Origin: Melioribacteraceae bacterium | GTDB taxonomy: Bacteria; Bacteroidota; Ignavibacteria; Ignavibacteriales; Melioribacteraceae | Reading direction: 5' to 3' | DNA: 21,429 bases | NCBI GenBank assembly: GCA_026987055.1 | Contig: JALSNL010000012.1 | Location: forward strand, 1-21,429 | Shown: in pieces, positions 6,036-15,259 of the stretch | Numbering within the stretch: position 1 is the first letter of the stretch | Layout: every line of letters begins with the position of its first letter | Position numbers and translations under genes: made by a program | Notes under the pieces: generated by a model | The model's database searches: none | What the model saw: only the letters and a program-made list of their open reading frames with translations | Told to the model about the DNA's origin: nothing

Positions 6036-7376
6036 ATGAACAATAAAGAAAATATTAAAATTGGTTTAGCGGAAACAATAATAACACCAAAACAAAATTT
6101 ACAAATGCATGGTTTTGGTAAAAGTCAAATAGCCGAAGGAGTTCATGACGAGCTTCATTCGAGATGTTTGATTGTTGAAGATGCTGCCGGTAATAGATTT
6201 GCTATAATATCTATTTCTGTTGTTGAATTGAATAGCGGCAAGATACCAAAAATAATTCGTAGAAAAATTGCTGAAGAAATTAATATTCATGAAGAAGCAA
6301 TTTTACTTTCGTGTACTCACACTCATTCCGGTCCTGAAGTTGAAATTGCACCTTATGATTACCAAGAATTTTTTATAAACCAAATAGTTGAAAGTGCTAA
6401 ATTGGCTAATAGGAAACTTGTTCCGGCAAAAATCGGAATTGGGAAAACTGTTCAATTGGAAGTTGGTAAAAACAGAAGAAGATTACCTTACGGCGGGTTA
6501 CATCCTGATCCGGAGTTAGATATAATACGTATCGAAGATATTAGCGGTAAATTACAAGGTGTTCTCTTTAGTTATGGTTGTCATCCCGCTACACTGGATT
6601 GGAAAAATAGATTGTATTCGGAAGATTGGCCGTACTTTGCCATAAAAGGAATAAAAGAACATGTTGGTAAAGATGTTTGGGTTTGTTATTTACAAGCGGC
6701 TCAAGGAAATATTAATACAGGGTATGATTCTTTACTTTCGGCAATTGGTGCAGATATGCAGGTAAGAAATTATGCGTACATTAAGTACAAAGGCAAACAA
6801 ATGTCCGACTCTGTTTTGGAAATATTATCAGATATCAAAGTTAAATCCAATTTAACGGTTGAAGTAGTTAATAAATATTTCCCTTTACCTTTGCGTAAGG
6901 AATTTCCGGTAACTTTAGAAGAAGCAAAAAGAAACTTAAAAACAGCAAAAAAGAAATTATCCGAAATAGAAAACGAAGCAAAATATAAAAGTTCAAGAAA
7001 ATTAGATAGCTATCGAACACAAGTAATATCAGCAGAACAAACTTTTGAATTGGCAAAAGAATTTTATTCCGGGGAATTACAAGATAGTGAAATTGTTGAA
7101 TCGCAAGTTTTTCGTGTTGGAGATATAGTCTTTTTTTCATTACCGGGCGAGGTATTTTCCGAAATTGCTCTCTCAATAAAAAAACAATCCCCTTTTAATA
7201 ATACAATTCCTGTTGGTTTAGCAAATTGCCGTTGGGAATATATGCCAACCAAAGAAGAATTTATTGAGGGAGATTATGAAGTTGACGGTAGCAAATACAG
7301 TCCTGAAGTTGCTGAAGTATTTATTAATTCCACGCTAAAAATTATCAATTTTTTATATGCACAGGAGAAAAATTAA
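6036..7376 (+). CDS. Neutral/alkaline non-lysosomal ceramidase-like hydrolase (N-terminal domain only)
   Basis: 446 aa, related to the catalytic N-terminal domain of neutral ceramidases (PF04734), zinc amidases that cut N-acyl bonds. Landmarks are IGLAETIITP (9-18), MHGFGKS (24-30), the zinc motif CTHTHSGP (93-100, H95 and H97), SYGCHPAT (179-186, H183) and LQAAQGNIN (219-227), equivalent to the family's GQGDINP. The C-terminal half has LPGEVFSEIAL and ANCRWEYMPT. It is shorter than full ceramidases (~650-750 aa), lacks their C-terminal immunoglobulin-like domain and has no signal peptide, so it is probably cytoplasmic. Residues ~295-350 are a charged, helical insertion with coiled-coil character. 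In such a locus it is more likely to act on an N-acylated sugar or another small amide than on ceramide. There is no Shine-Dalgarno. Its TAA overlaps the next ATG by one base, indicating translational coupling. Confidence 0.85.
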   Translation: MNNKENIKIGLAETIITPKQNLQMHGFGKSQIAEGVHDELHSRCLIVEDAAGNRFAIISISVVELNSGKIPKIIRRKIAEEINIHEEAILLSCTHTHSGPEVEIAPYDYQEFFINQIVESAKLANRKLVPAKIGIGKTVQLEVGKNRRRLPYGGLHPDPELDIIRIEDISGKLQGVLFSYGCHPATLDWKNRLYSEDWPYFAIKGIKEHVGKDVWVCYLQAAQGNINTGYDSLLSAIGADMQVRNYAYIKYKGKQMSDSVLEILSDIKVKSNLTVEVVNKYFPLPLRKEFPVTLEEAKRNLKTAKKKLSEIENEAKYKSSRKLDSYRTQVISAEQTFELAKEFYSGELQDSEIVESQVFRVGDIVFFSLPGEVFSEIALSIKKQSPFNNTIPVGLANCRWEYMPTKEEFIEGDYEVDGSKYSPEVAEVFINSTLKIINFLYAQEKN

Positions 7377-10300
7377 TGAAGAATAAATTAAACAGACTTA
7401 CAATAATTTTAAGTTTTCTTTTATTGTTTATTTCTGTTAGAATTATGTTAGCCGGTGTTACGGGAAAAGTTGTCGGAAGAGTTTTGGACGCTACAACCAA
7501 AGAACCGCTTATAGGTGCAAATGTTATGATTGTAGGGGAGTCTATAGGCGCGGCTACGGATATTGACGGATACTTTATTATACTTAATATTAGACCTGGT
7601 GTATATACAATTAAAGCAAAAATGCTGGGATTTGGTACAAAGGTTGTAAAAAATGTTACAGTATATGCAAACAGAACAACATCGGTTAATTTCCAATTAA
7701 GTGATGAAACGTTAAACTTAAAAGAAGAGGTTGTAATTATTGCTAAAAAACCACCCGTTCAAAAAGATCAAACTTCTACAGTTAATACTATTACTGCCAA
7801 CGATATCGAAAGTTTGCCAATTGCAAAAACAACTTCACAATTTATTTCTTTAATGCCCGGTGTAAGTCTTGACGGAGTAAATCGTATAAGAGGAAGTGAC
7901 GATCCGAGTGTACTATCTACGGGATGGAACGGTGGACAAGGTTCTTCTGATGTTAAGACTGTAATAGATGGTGTTTTAATGAATAATTATGATGGATTTA
8001 ACGGTGTTGCAAAAGGTTCCGGTGGAATATCCAATATTCCCAGCAGTAGTGTTCAAGAGATTACTGTTCAAGCCGGTGCAATGCCTGCTGAATATGGAAA
8101 TGCTAATGGCGGTATAATTTCTATGTACACAAAAGAAGGTAAAAACAATTATCAAGGATGGTTTAATTACGAATATGATTTACCTGGTAAAAAACATTGG
8201 GGTACAAATGTATATGATAGTCCGATGTTAAAAAATAATGCATGGAAATTTATTCCCGAAGAAGATAAGAATACAAAAATAAACCCTTTAACCGGAAAAT
8301 TATTTTATGTACGTGACGATTATACAAGTATTGCAGGACAAACTTTTGAAGGTTCATTCGGTGGACCTGTTCCTTTTTTATCCGGTGTGAAATTTTTTAT
8401 AAGCGGAAGACACGAAGCATTGGCCCCTGAATTTCCTTCTGTAATAGATCATGGCTTTATTGACGGGCGTGGCAATTTCGTATCTTCGTCAGATAACTTT
8501 TTAGGAATTGGCAATATTAGTTTTAATATCTCTTCTAAAATGAAAGTAAAAATAGGAAGTATAATTAATCAGTTTACGTCTTATCGTTCTGATTATTTTG
8601 ATCCTTACCAAGGTGTTAATTTAGTAGAAGGCGGTATAAGAAATATTGATGCATATGGGAAAAATATTTTTCTACCTAAAAATTGGGCTGCCGGTGGTAA
8701 ACAATTTAACAGAGATTTTGTAGGCTTTTTACGATTTACGCATGTTCTTTCGCCTACTACTTTTTACAATATGGTTTTGGGATATTCGGAAACTAATATC
8801 GACACTATTGGAGTTCCTTTGTTAACATCGGAAAATACACGAATAGGGTACTTTAATGCAGGTAGGGAAGGTGCCTTTTGGACAGTTTCCGATCGGAAAA
8901 GATGGGAAGTTAAATTTAACTTAACTAGTCAGGTAAATAAACATAACATGGTTAAGTTAGGATTTAACGGAATATTTTTTAATAACTATTTAACTCAATA
9001 TGAAAGTACGCCTACTGCCGGCGGACGTGGAACCTACAGACGCAGATATATTTTTTATGGTAGCGGACCTGGGGCTAACGGGTTAAACAAACCTGTAAAA
9101 CCGATACAATTGGCAATGTATTTACAAGATAAATTGGAATTTGAAGGCTTAATTATTAATGTGGGTGGACGTCTTGATTATTTTAATCCGAACAGTAAAG
9201 AAGTTTTTCATCCCGGATTACTTAGGAGTACAATGTATTCTACCTTAACACGTGCTAATAATGCCCCAACCGAAGATATGCCAACTATTTTTACTTTTAG
9301 TCCCCGTCTTGGTATTGCCCATCCGATAAGTGATAGAGCTGTTATACATTTTTCTACCGGTATTTTTAGGCAACTTCCGGACTTTTATTGGTTCTACGGA
9401 AAAGCTTATGGCTCAAGAACTGCAATTGATGATGACTTAAATGGGAACGGTAAAATTGATCCGGCAGAAAAATACAATACTTTTCGTCCTGCCTTTGGTT
9501 CCTATTTCGGAAGGCAAGCAGGCATTATCAGACCGGAAAAGAGTATAAATTTTGAAGTGGGTGCCGATTATAATTTTTATGAAGATTATACTGTAAGTAC
9601 AGTAATGTATTATAAAAGTGAAACTGACCAATTTTATATGTTTTCTAATGCAGGGCTTGGCGGTAGGTTAGATGAACTAAAACAGATTGCTTCGAACGAT
9701 AACTGGTTTGCAACACTATCAAATGGTGCTTGGGGTGATACACGAGGAGTTGAATTTTCCGTAAGAAAGCGATTTAGTAATTATTTTTCATTTTCTGCCG
9801 CCTACAATATGGAATGGGCACAGTCGGTTGCTGCCGGACGTTCCAACGGAGATTTAATTATTTATGCAGGTCCAAGTTTTTTCTATTCATCTAAAAATTA
9901 TAATAATGATGATTGGTATAAAGGTAATTATGTTTTTTATGATAAGTTTAAAGTAGATGAAGAAACCGGAGCTGAAATACCCGTAAAACCTACTGATGCC
10001 GAAATGGACGAATGGGCGGATTTATATGCAAACGAAATTAAAATTCGTAAAAGTAGAGATTGGGGATATTATGCAAATGCTTGGTTAGACCCATTACGTA
10101 AAGCAGAGGGTAGAGCAGGTGAAGCAGGGTTATTTGTATCACGAAGCGGTGCTTATGAAGCCCCGTTAAATCAATATAAAAAAGGAAATCCGGGAAGTTA
10201 TGGTAAATTTTCTTTTGTTTTCGCACTACCGGAAGATTTTAAATTGGGACCTAATTGGTTGAGTTCAATATTAAGTAACGTATCACTGAATTATGTATAT

Positions 10301-10630
10301 AAAATGAGTACGGGAACAGATTTCTATTACAGACCTGTAGGAGCACACACAAAAGAAATACGTACACTTCCAATGTACACAAATTCTGATATTTCACTTT
10401 CTAAAACATTTAATACATTTGTGAATGCAACATTATATGTTGATGTAATGAACATTTTTAATCAGCAAGATGCTAGAGAAGTGAACAGTAGAACCGAATA
10501 TATAAAATATGGGTTGTTAACTGCTAAACCAAATAATAGGTATTTTGTAAAGTATGGTGATACAGGTGAATTATACAGATATTTTGGTAATCCACGAAGT
10601 GTAAGAGTTGGAGTACGAGTTCAATTTTAA
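7376..10630 (+). CDS. TonB-dependent outer-membrane receptor (SusC-like role) with CarboxypepD_reg domain
   Basis: 1084 aa. An AGGAG lies 9 bases upstream, and the start overlaps the previous stop (TAATGA). Residues 1-27 are a signal peptide. Residues ~30-110 are a carboxypeptidase-regulatory-like beta-sandwich (GRVLDATTKEPLIGANVMIV, TDIDGYFIILNIRPGVYTI). A TonB-box-like EEVVIIA lies at 117-123. Residues ~130-255 are the plug (TITANDIESLPIAKTTS, RIRGSDDPSVL, GAMPAEYGNANGGIISMYTK). The rest is a 22-strand-type barrel rich in aromatic residues, ending RSVRVGVRVQF with the terminal Phe typical of outer-membrane barrels. It should take up a bulky ligand, probably an oligosaccharide, using TonB energy. 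No SusD follows; a 798-aa secreted protein sits in that place. The family call is very secure and the ligand is unknown. Confidence 0.95.
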   Translation: MKNKLNRLTIILSFLLLFISVRIMLAGVTGKVVGRVLDATTKEPLIGANVMIVGESIGAATDIDGYFIILNIRPGVYTIKAKMLGFGTKVVKNVTVYANRTTSVNFQLSDETLNLKEEVVIIAKKPPVQKDQTSTVNTITANDIESLPIAKTTSQFISLMPGVSLDGVNRIRGSDDPSVLSTGWNGGQGSSDVKTVIDGVLMNNYDGFNGVAKGSGGISNIPSSSVQEITVQAGAMPAEYGNANGGIISMYTKEGKNNYQGWFNYEYDLPGKKHWGTNVYDSPMLKNNAWKFIPEEDKNTKINPLTGKLFYVRDDYTSIAGQTFEGSFGGPVPFLSGVKFFISGRHEALAPEFPSVIDHGFIDGRGNFVSSSDNFLGIGNISFNISSKMKVKIGSIINQFTSYRSDYFDPYQGVNLVEGGIRNIDAYGKNIFLPKNWAAGGKQFNRDFVGFLRFTHVLSPTTFYNMVLGYSETNIDTIGVPLLTSENTRIGYFNAGREGAFWTVSDRKRWEVKFNLTSQVNKHNMVKLGFNGIFFNNYLTQYESTPTAGGRGTYRRRYIFYGSGPGANGLNKPVKPIQLAMYLQDKLEFEGLIINVGGRLDYFNPNSKEVFHPGLLRSTMYSTLTRANNAPTEDMPTIFTFSPRLGIAHPISDRAVIHFSTGIFRQLPDFYWFYGKAYGSRTAIDDDLNGNGKIDPAEKYNTFRPAFGSYFGRQAGIIRPEKSINFEVGADYNFYEDYTVSTVMYYKSETDQFYMFSNAGLGGRLDELKQIASNDNWFATLSNGAWGDTRGVEFSVRKRFSNYFSFSAAYNMEWAQSVAAGRSNGDLIIYAGPSFFYSSKNYNNDDWYKGNYVFYDKFKVDEETGAEIPVKPTDAEMDEWADLYANEIKIRKSRDWGYYANAWLDPLRKAEGRAGEAGLFVSRSGAYEAPLNQYKKGNPGSYGKFSFVFALPEDFKLGPNWLSSILSNVSLNYVYKMSTGTDFYYRPVGAHTKEIRTLPMYTNSDISLSKTFNTFVNATLYVDVMNIFNQQDAREVNSRTEYIKYGLLTAKPNNRYFVKYGDTGELYRYFGNPRSVRVGVRVQF

Positions 10631-10659
10631 ATTCAAAACAGAATGTTTGGAGTAATTAA

Positions 10660-13056
10660 ATGAGAAAAAATAATTATAATATTAATTTTAACCGTAATAT
10701 TGTAATTGCACTGATAGCAATTCTTTTATTACCTCTTTCCACAATTAATTCTCAATGGATGTCTCGTTCATTGATGTCAAATGAAATTGGAGCTGAAGGA
10801 AGAATAAATGAGGGCAAAAGTTCAGGATGCAACTACCCGAATTTATGGAACTTTCCGGTTAACAATTGGGCAGATGCAACTGCAGGTGAATGGTATGGAA
10901 CAAAACCGGAAAGTAAAGGAACATTAGCCAATGCATCAATGGGATTCCACAATTCTCATGGTGAAGGTCTTTGGATTCTAAGTCCGCAAATAGGAAATAA
11001 GTCTAATGTTGTTACGTGGACCGGCCCGGGTAAAATAAAAGAAAATGATAATATACGAGTTTTTTATGATCCGCGTAATAATCCGGAAAATAATTTAGGA
11101 TATACAGTAAAGGAAATAACAAATCTATCCGGAAGTGAATGGGGAATAACTGTTCCCGAATATTATCCTTATCTGGGAAATTGGAGAAATGACGAAAAAT
11201 ATTTTAATAGATATTGGAAACCAATACTACAAAACGGAACAAACAATGCCGAAAATATTCAAATAGCTAATCACAGATTCAACAAGTATAGTCAAGCTAT
11301 TCCAAGTCCTGTAACACCACGTCATTGGCCTGAACAAATTGTTGTTAGCAGATGGGTTAACAAAGTTACCGGTATGGAAATAACGGAAAAAGTTTATGGT
11401 TATTCTTATCAGGATTTTGACGATTTTAATATCTTTGAATTTACTTTTACAAATACAGGTGATACTACGGGAAACGGAGAAACGGATGTTACCAGAACTT
11501 TGAATGAAGTATATTTTTCACTTGTGCAAGCTCTAAAAATAGGAGCAATGGGAGATAACTGGAGAGGTTTTGAGTTTCAGTATAATGAATTAGCATCTCT
11601 GGACGATTGGTATAAATACTCTGATATTCCTGGAGAGACCGATGAAATATTAAATGGCTATAAGGTTTCATATCAATATGATGGAGACGACGAATCAACA
11701 AAAGAATGGGATGATACGGGTGAACCCTACCTAAAAGATAAAGCTCTTGAAGGAGCCAATATCGGACAAAGCGAAAATATGCTTCAAGCACCTGAATATA
11801 TCGGTTTAGCACCAATTGCATATACTAATAATCAGGGCAAGTTTCAATTCAATAGTAATGATTTAAATAAATTTGTTGAACCTTCGGGTGAGCAACCGGT
11901 TGGTGAACATTGGTGGCCTATATTAGGTGTAACTGATGCGGAAGTTCCTGATTATGGTAGTAAGTCGTTGGAAGAAATGTATAATATGGTAAGTGCGAAA
12001 ACTATTGATGCTAATCCTAATGAAGTGGGATTGAACTGGCATAGTCAATTATATGGTCCTTATAAATTGGAACATGGGCAAAGTGCAAAACTTGTATTTG
12101 CAATTGTAGGGGGTACGGCTGCACAAATAGCAGGTGAAAAAGATATAGTTAAATGGTGCAGAAAAAATAAAGTTAGTGATTTACCAAAAGGAAAGTTAGC
12201 ACTTAAACAAAATATAGACGCAGCACAATTTGCTTATGATAATAATTATAATGTTCCCAAAGCACCACCGGATGTACGTCTTTTTGTTGATGGTACTCCG
12301 AGAACTGCTCCAAAAGATGTTGAAACCAATGGACACAACACTTTATGGTGGACTAGTGCAGATAACGCTGTTAATCCGGATTATGGTACCAGTGATGTTG
12401 AAGGATATAATGTTTATAGATCCACATTTTTAGGTGGTGGGGATTATAAACTTATTGCACGTATTGAAAAAGGAACATCATTTTCTGATACCGGTTCGGT
12501 TATTTTTAATTATGTACCAGGGGAAGGTCCTAACGGAGAAGATTATTATTTAGTTGATATGGATTCGCGAGAAGGATTTAATTATTATTATTCTGTTCGG
12601 TCGTACGCAAGCGGGCATAATGCAGATCAATGGAATAATTTACCGGATCATATTGTTCAGCATGTTGAAGAGGGTTTGGAAGGTGGGCTTTCTGCTCCAA
12701 TGCAAAGAACTTATGGAATGCAACGCCCGACACGTATAGTAGATAAATTTGATCCCTATGTTACTCCTAATCCGTATATTTGGGGCGATGCCGCACATAT
12801 GTTGGGCAGTGATAGAGAAGAAGTCGATTTCCGTCAATTACCTCCTATATGTGATATTTATATATTCACATCTTCAGGCGATTTAGTTAAATATTTTGAG
12901 CATAACAATTATACATCAAACACAGAAACATTCAATTTTGAAACTTGGAATCTTGTAACAAAGGTTGCATCCGGAATTTATTATTGGATTGTAGAATCTA
13001 AAACACCTGGAAGTATGGGCGAGATAAAACGTGGAACTTTAGCAATTGTTAGATAG
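10660..13056 (+). CDS. Large secreted surface protein with FN3-like domain and T9SS-like C-terminus; putative receptor partner
   Basis: 798 aa, starting 29 bases after the receptor gene with a GGAG Shine-Dalgarno (10649-10652). Residues 1-31 are a signal peptide (IALIAILLLPLSTINS, then Q). Residues ~32-530 are a large aromatic- and Asn-rich domain I do not recognise; it contains no SusD or TPR features. Residues ~535-645 look like a fibronectin-III-type beta-sandwich (NTLWWTSADN, VEGYNVYRSTFLGGGDYKL, YYYSVRSYA). The last ~100 residues (VTPNPYIWGD, LPPICDIYIFTSSGDLVKYF, VASGIYYWIVES) resemble a T9SS-type sorting domain but lack the NPFNP core. Its place right after a TonB receptor suggests a cell-surface lid or binding partner for it, replacing SusD. 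That role is inferred from position only. Confidence 0.75.
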   Translation: MRKNNYNINFNRNIVIALIAILLLPLSTINSQWMSRSLMSNEIGAEGRINEGKSSGCNYPNLWNFPVNNWADATAGEWYGTKPESKGTLANASMGFHNSHGEGLWILSPQIGNKSNVVTWTGPGKIKENDNIRVFYDPRNNPENNLGYTVKEITNLSGSEWGITVPEYYPYLGNWRNDEKYFNRYWKPILQNGTNNAENIQIANHRFNKYSQAIPSPVTPRHWPEQIVVSRWVNKVTGMEITEKVYGYSYQDFDDFNIFEFTFTNTGDTTGNGETDVTRTLNEVYFSLVQALKIGAMGDNWRGFEFQYNELASLDDWYKYSDIPGETDEILNGYKVSYQYDGDDESTKEWDDTGEPYLKDKALEGANIGQSENMLQAPEYIGLAPIAYTNNQGKFQFNSNDLNKFVEPSGEQPVGEHWWPILGVTDAEVPDYGSKSLEEMYNMVSAKTIDANPNEVGLNWHSQLYGPYKLEHGQSAKLVFAIVGGTAAQIAGEKDIVKWCRKNKVSDLPKGKLALKQNIDAAQFAYDNNYNVPKAPPDVRLFVDGTPRTAPKDVETNGHNTLWWTSADNAVNPDYGTSDVEGYNVYRSTFLGGGDYKLIARIEKGTSFSDTGSVIFNYVPGEGPNGEDYYLVDMDSREGFNYYYSVRSYASGHNADQWNNLPDHIVQHVEEGLEGGLSAPMQRTYGMQRPTRIVDKFDPYVTPNPYIWGDAAHMLGSDREEVDFRQLPPICDIYIFTSSGDLVKYFEHNNYTSNTETFNFETWNLVTKVASGIYYWIVESKTPGSMGEIKRGTLAIVR

Positions 13057-13086
13057 AATAAAATTTAATTTAATGGAGCGTTAACA

Positions 13087-13941
13087 ATGCACAAGATAAA
13101 ATTACTTTTAATTGTCCTAATATCTTTAATTTTTATTGGGCACTTGGATGCACAAAAAAAATCGGGTATAGGTCTTGTTGGCGGATATGATATTTCAATC
13201 TCAGGTTTAAGTAATTGGTACTCAGGTGCCGGTTTAATAGGTGGTAAAATAGTTTTTTGTACATCTTCTAATAATAGTTTGGAAATAGAATATAACTATC
13301 ATTCATTCCTAAATAGCTCAATGCCTGATAGAATGTTTATAGCTAAATCGCAGATTAAATATGCTTATGAAAATAAAGATGCAAACAATAAACCGATATT
13401 TATTACGGATGATCAAGGAAACTATATTCCTTACAAAAAAATTGATAAGCAAACTTATCCTAATGCTAAAAAATCTTTTGCAGATTCATTATACTCGAGT
13501 AGTGGTTCGTCCAAGATGACTGTACATTCGATTACTATCAATACTATTAAGTATTTTACTCAAAATAATTTTTTTCAATCTCGATTTTTTATTATGGGTG
13601 GTATTGGTTTTCATGTTTACAAAAATCAAGTTGATAGTTTACTATATGGAGGTCAACCAATCTATAGAGGTAAAAAAGTATATATGAAACCATTTGAAGA
13701 CAGCAGGGTTGCATTAGGTTTTAATCTTGGCGGAGGTATTGAAATTCCTGTAACTAACAATATAAATTTTGATTTGCGAACTAAATATAATTTTATAGTT
13801 GGAGAGCTGCGGCCTATGGAAGCCTATAAATATAAGGGGCATGGGTTTAAAAAAGATGCCGAAGAGATTGGAATACTTAAAAAAGTGTTTCCTTTGCAAT
13901 ACATAACAATTAGTGCTTCATTTACGTATTATTTTCAATAG
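13087..13941 (+). CDS. Outer-membrane beta-barrel protein, unknown function
   Basis: 284 aa. A GGAG (13075-13078) precedes the ATG. Residues 1-22 are a signal peptide ending LDA-Q. The mature part has alternating hydrophobic/polar strands: GIGLVGGYDISI, GLIGGKIVFC, SLEIEYNYHSF, FFIMGGIGFHVY, VALGFNLGGGIEIPV and NINFDLRTKYNF. It ends with ITISASFTYYFQ. This is the look of a small 8-12-strand barrel of the general outer_membrane_beta-barrel/OmpW-like type. A Tyr/Lys-rich segment at ~95-135 may be a surface loop. It is the third gene of a four-gene outer-envelope set (30 bases after the previous gene, 38 before the next), suggesting co-assembly with the receptor. No specific family recognised. 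Confidence 0.75.
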   Translation: MHKIKLLLIVLISLIFIGHLDAQKKSGIGLVGGYDISISGLSNWYSGAGLIGGKIVFCTSSNNSLEIEYNYHSFLNSSMPDRMFIAKSQIKYAYENKDANNKPIFITDDQGNYIPYKKIDKQTYPNAKKSFADSLYSSSGSSKMTVHSITINTIKYFTQNNFFQSRFFIMGGIGFHVYKNQVDSLLYGGQPIYRGKKVYMKPFEDSRVALGFNLGGGIEIPVTNNINFDLRTKYNFIVGELRPMEAYKYKGHGFKKDAEEIGILKKVFPLQYITISASFTYYFQ

Positions 13942-13979
13942 AGAAAAAAGGAATAATTAAAATTTATTAAGGAAGTCAA

Positions 13980-14987
13980 ATGAAAAAACAATTATCATAT
14001 ATTATATTGTTATTAGTTTTACTTAACTTACCTGTTTGGGGTGGGGATAATCCATGGAGTAGTTCTATATATACAAAAGCCGGAATTTCAGGATTTACAT
14101 TCCTGAAAATTTCGCCAACAGCACGTATTGCCGGTATGGGAAATACTTTTTCAGCAATTGCAAATGATATTAATGCTATTTATATAAATCCTGCCGGTAT
14201 TACCGAAGCAGGTAATTATGCAATTAATATTTCCGATACAAAATGGTTTGTAAATTCAAATTTTTATACTGCAGCTGCATCTATGTTCATTGGTGGTTTC
14301 AATTATTTTGGTGTTAGCTTTGTGGGTTTAATGCCGGAAAAAACTCCGGAACGTAGTCCGCTATCATCCGACCCAAACGGGTTAACAGGGAATAACATTG
14401 CGATGTATGATTATGCAATCGGGCTTACATACGCTGCAAAAATATCCGAACAATTTAGTCTTGGTATAAAAGTTAATTATGTAAATGAAACAATTATGAA
14501 TTTATCAGCAACAAATTTACTTGTTGATGTCGGTTCACTTTATAATACAAATTTTGAAACAATAAGAATTGCAATGAGCTTAAGAAATTTTGGCTCGGAA
14601 GCTCAGTATCCCGATCGTATATTATTTCAAATGCCTATTGTTTATACAATAGGTACGGCAGCGGAAGTTTATGGGCAAGACCCGGAAAGTTTTTTTCGTG
14701 TTACACTTAGTGGAGAAGCAACTTTTGAAATAGACTATGAACAAAGATATCAAATAGGTACTGAAATTTGGATTATGAATTCTTTTGCATTTAGAGGGGG
14801 TTATCAATTTAATCAGGGAACAACAGACCCTTGGAATAGATTTGATTATGCAGGTAATAAATTTTCTTTTGGGTTCGGTGGTAAAGTAGATGTTAGCGGT
14901 TCGGAACTAACGTTCGATTTTTCTTACACAAAAAGTGACAGACTTTTTGAAAATCCACTGCGTTTATCAGTAGGAGCTAGTTTTTAA
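13980..14987 (+). CDS. PorV/PorQ-family outer-membrane protein
   Basis: 335 aa. AAGGAAG lies 5 bases before the ATG. Residues 1-21 are a signal peptide. The mature N-terminus has the family hallmark FLKISPTARIAGMGNTFSAI, then NDINAIYINPAGI (residues ~40-75), shared by PorV, PorQ and their FadL-like relatives. The remainder is a beta-barrel: YDYAIGLTYAAKISEQFSLG, RIAMSLRNFG and SFGFGGKV. It ends LRLSVGASF, an outer-membrane-type C-terminal Phe. In T9SS, PorV shuttles cargo bearing C-terminal sorting domains from the translocon to the attachment machinery. FCB genomes often carry extra copies next to individual cargo. Two genes upstream lies a protein with a sorting-like tail, so this copy may be its dedicated anchor or exporter. 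The family call is strong and the dedicated role is inferred. Confidence 0.87.
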   Translation: MKKQLSYIILLLVLLNLPVWGGDNPWSSSIYTKAGISGFTFLKISPTARIAGMGNTFSAIANDINAIYINPAGITEAGNYAINISDTKWFVNSNFYTAAASMFIGGFNYFGVSFVGLMPEKTPERSPLSSDPNGLTGNNIAMYDYAIGLTYAAKISEQFSLGIKVNYVNETIMNLSATNLLVDVGSLYNTNFETIRIAMSLRNFGSEAQYPDRILFQMPIVYTIGTAAEVYGQDPESFFRVTLSGEATFEIDYEQRYQIGTEIWIMNSFAFRGGYQFNQGTTDPWNRFDYAGNKFSFGFGGKVDVSGSELTFDFSYTKSDRLFENPLRLSVGASF

Positions 14988-15259
14988 TATTTTTAATAAT
15001 ATATGAGTTCACTCAAAAAAGGTAATATACTTAAATTAAGTAGGTTTTTCCAAAGGGATAGGGGAAATTAGTCCTTTCTACATAAAAGCATAGTGTTAGG
15101 CGTGGATGAGTTATAGAAATGAATCAATCCGAAAACAGTTTGTTGTTAGTATAACAATATAAAAATTGAATAAATAAATAGTATAATCAAAATTATAAAT
15201 AATAGTATCTGAAATTTTAACTTCTTCTTAAAATACAATTTTTTTAAAATTATAATTAA
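14988..15259. other. 272-base intergenic region, likely transcription boundary
   Basis: No gene is supported. Small inverted repeats are present (TGAGT-TC-ACTCA at 15004-15015; ATTTTAA-CTTCTTC-TTAAAAT at 15214-15234), but no stem is followed by a clear T-run. A short GC-richer patch near 15090-15145 differs in texture from the AT-rich flanks and may be a relic of something else; I cannot identify it. The next gene has no visible Shine-Dalgarno. Confidence 0.4.

Noticed and set aside
6868..7176. 102-aa minus-strand ORF in the ceramidase-like gene
   Set aside because: It is antisense to lysine-rich codons, which gives artificial Leu/Phe runs; no signal, motif or ribosome binding site supports it.
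11489..11821. 110-aa ORF on the minus strand inside the 798-aa surface protein
   Set aside because: It lies wholly within a well-supported + strand gene and its product has low-complexity, shadow-like composition with no domain.
10660..13056. Annotation of the 798-aa protein as SusD/RagB
   Set aside because: There is no lipobox, no TPR-like helical content and the wrong length; it is beta-rich with an FN3-like domain.
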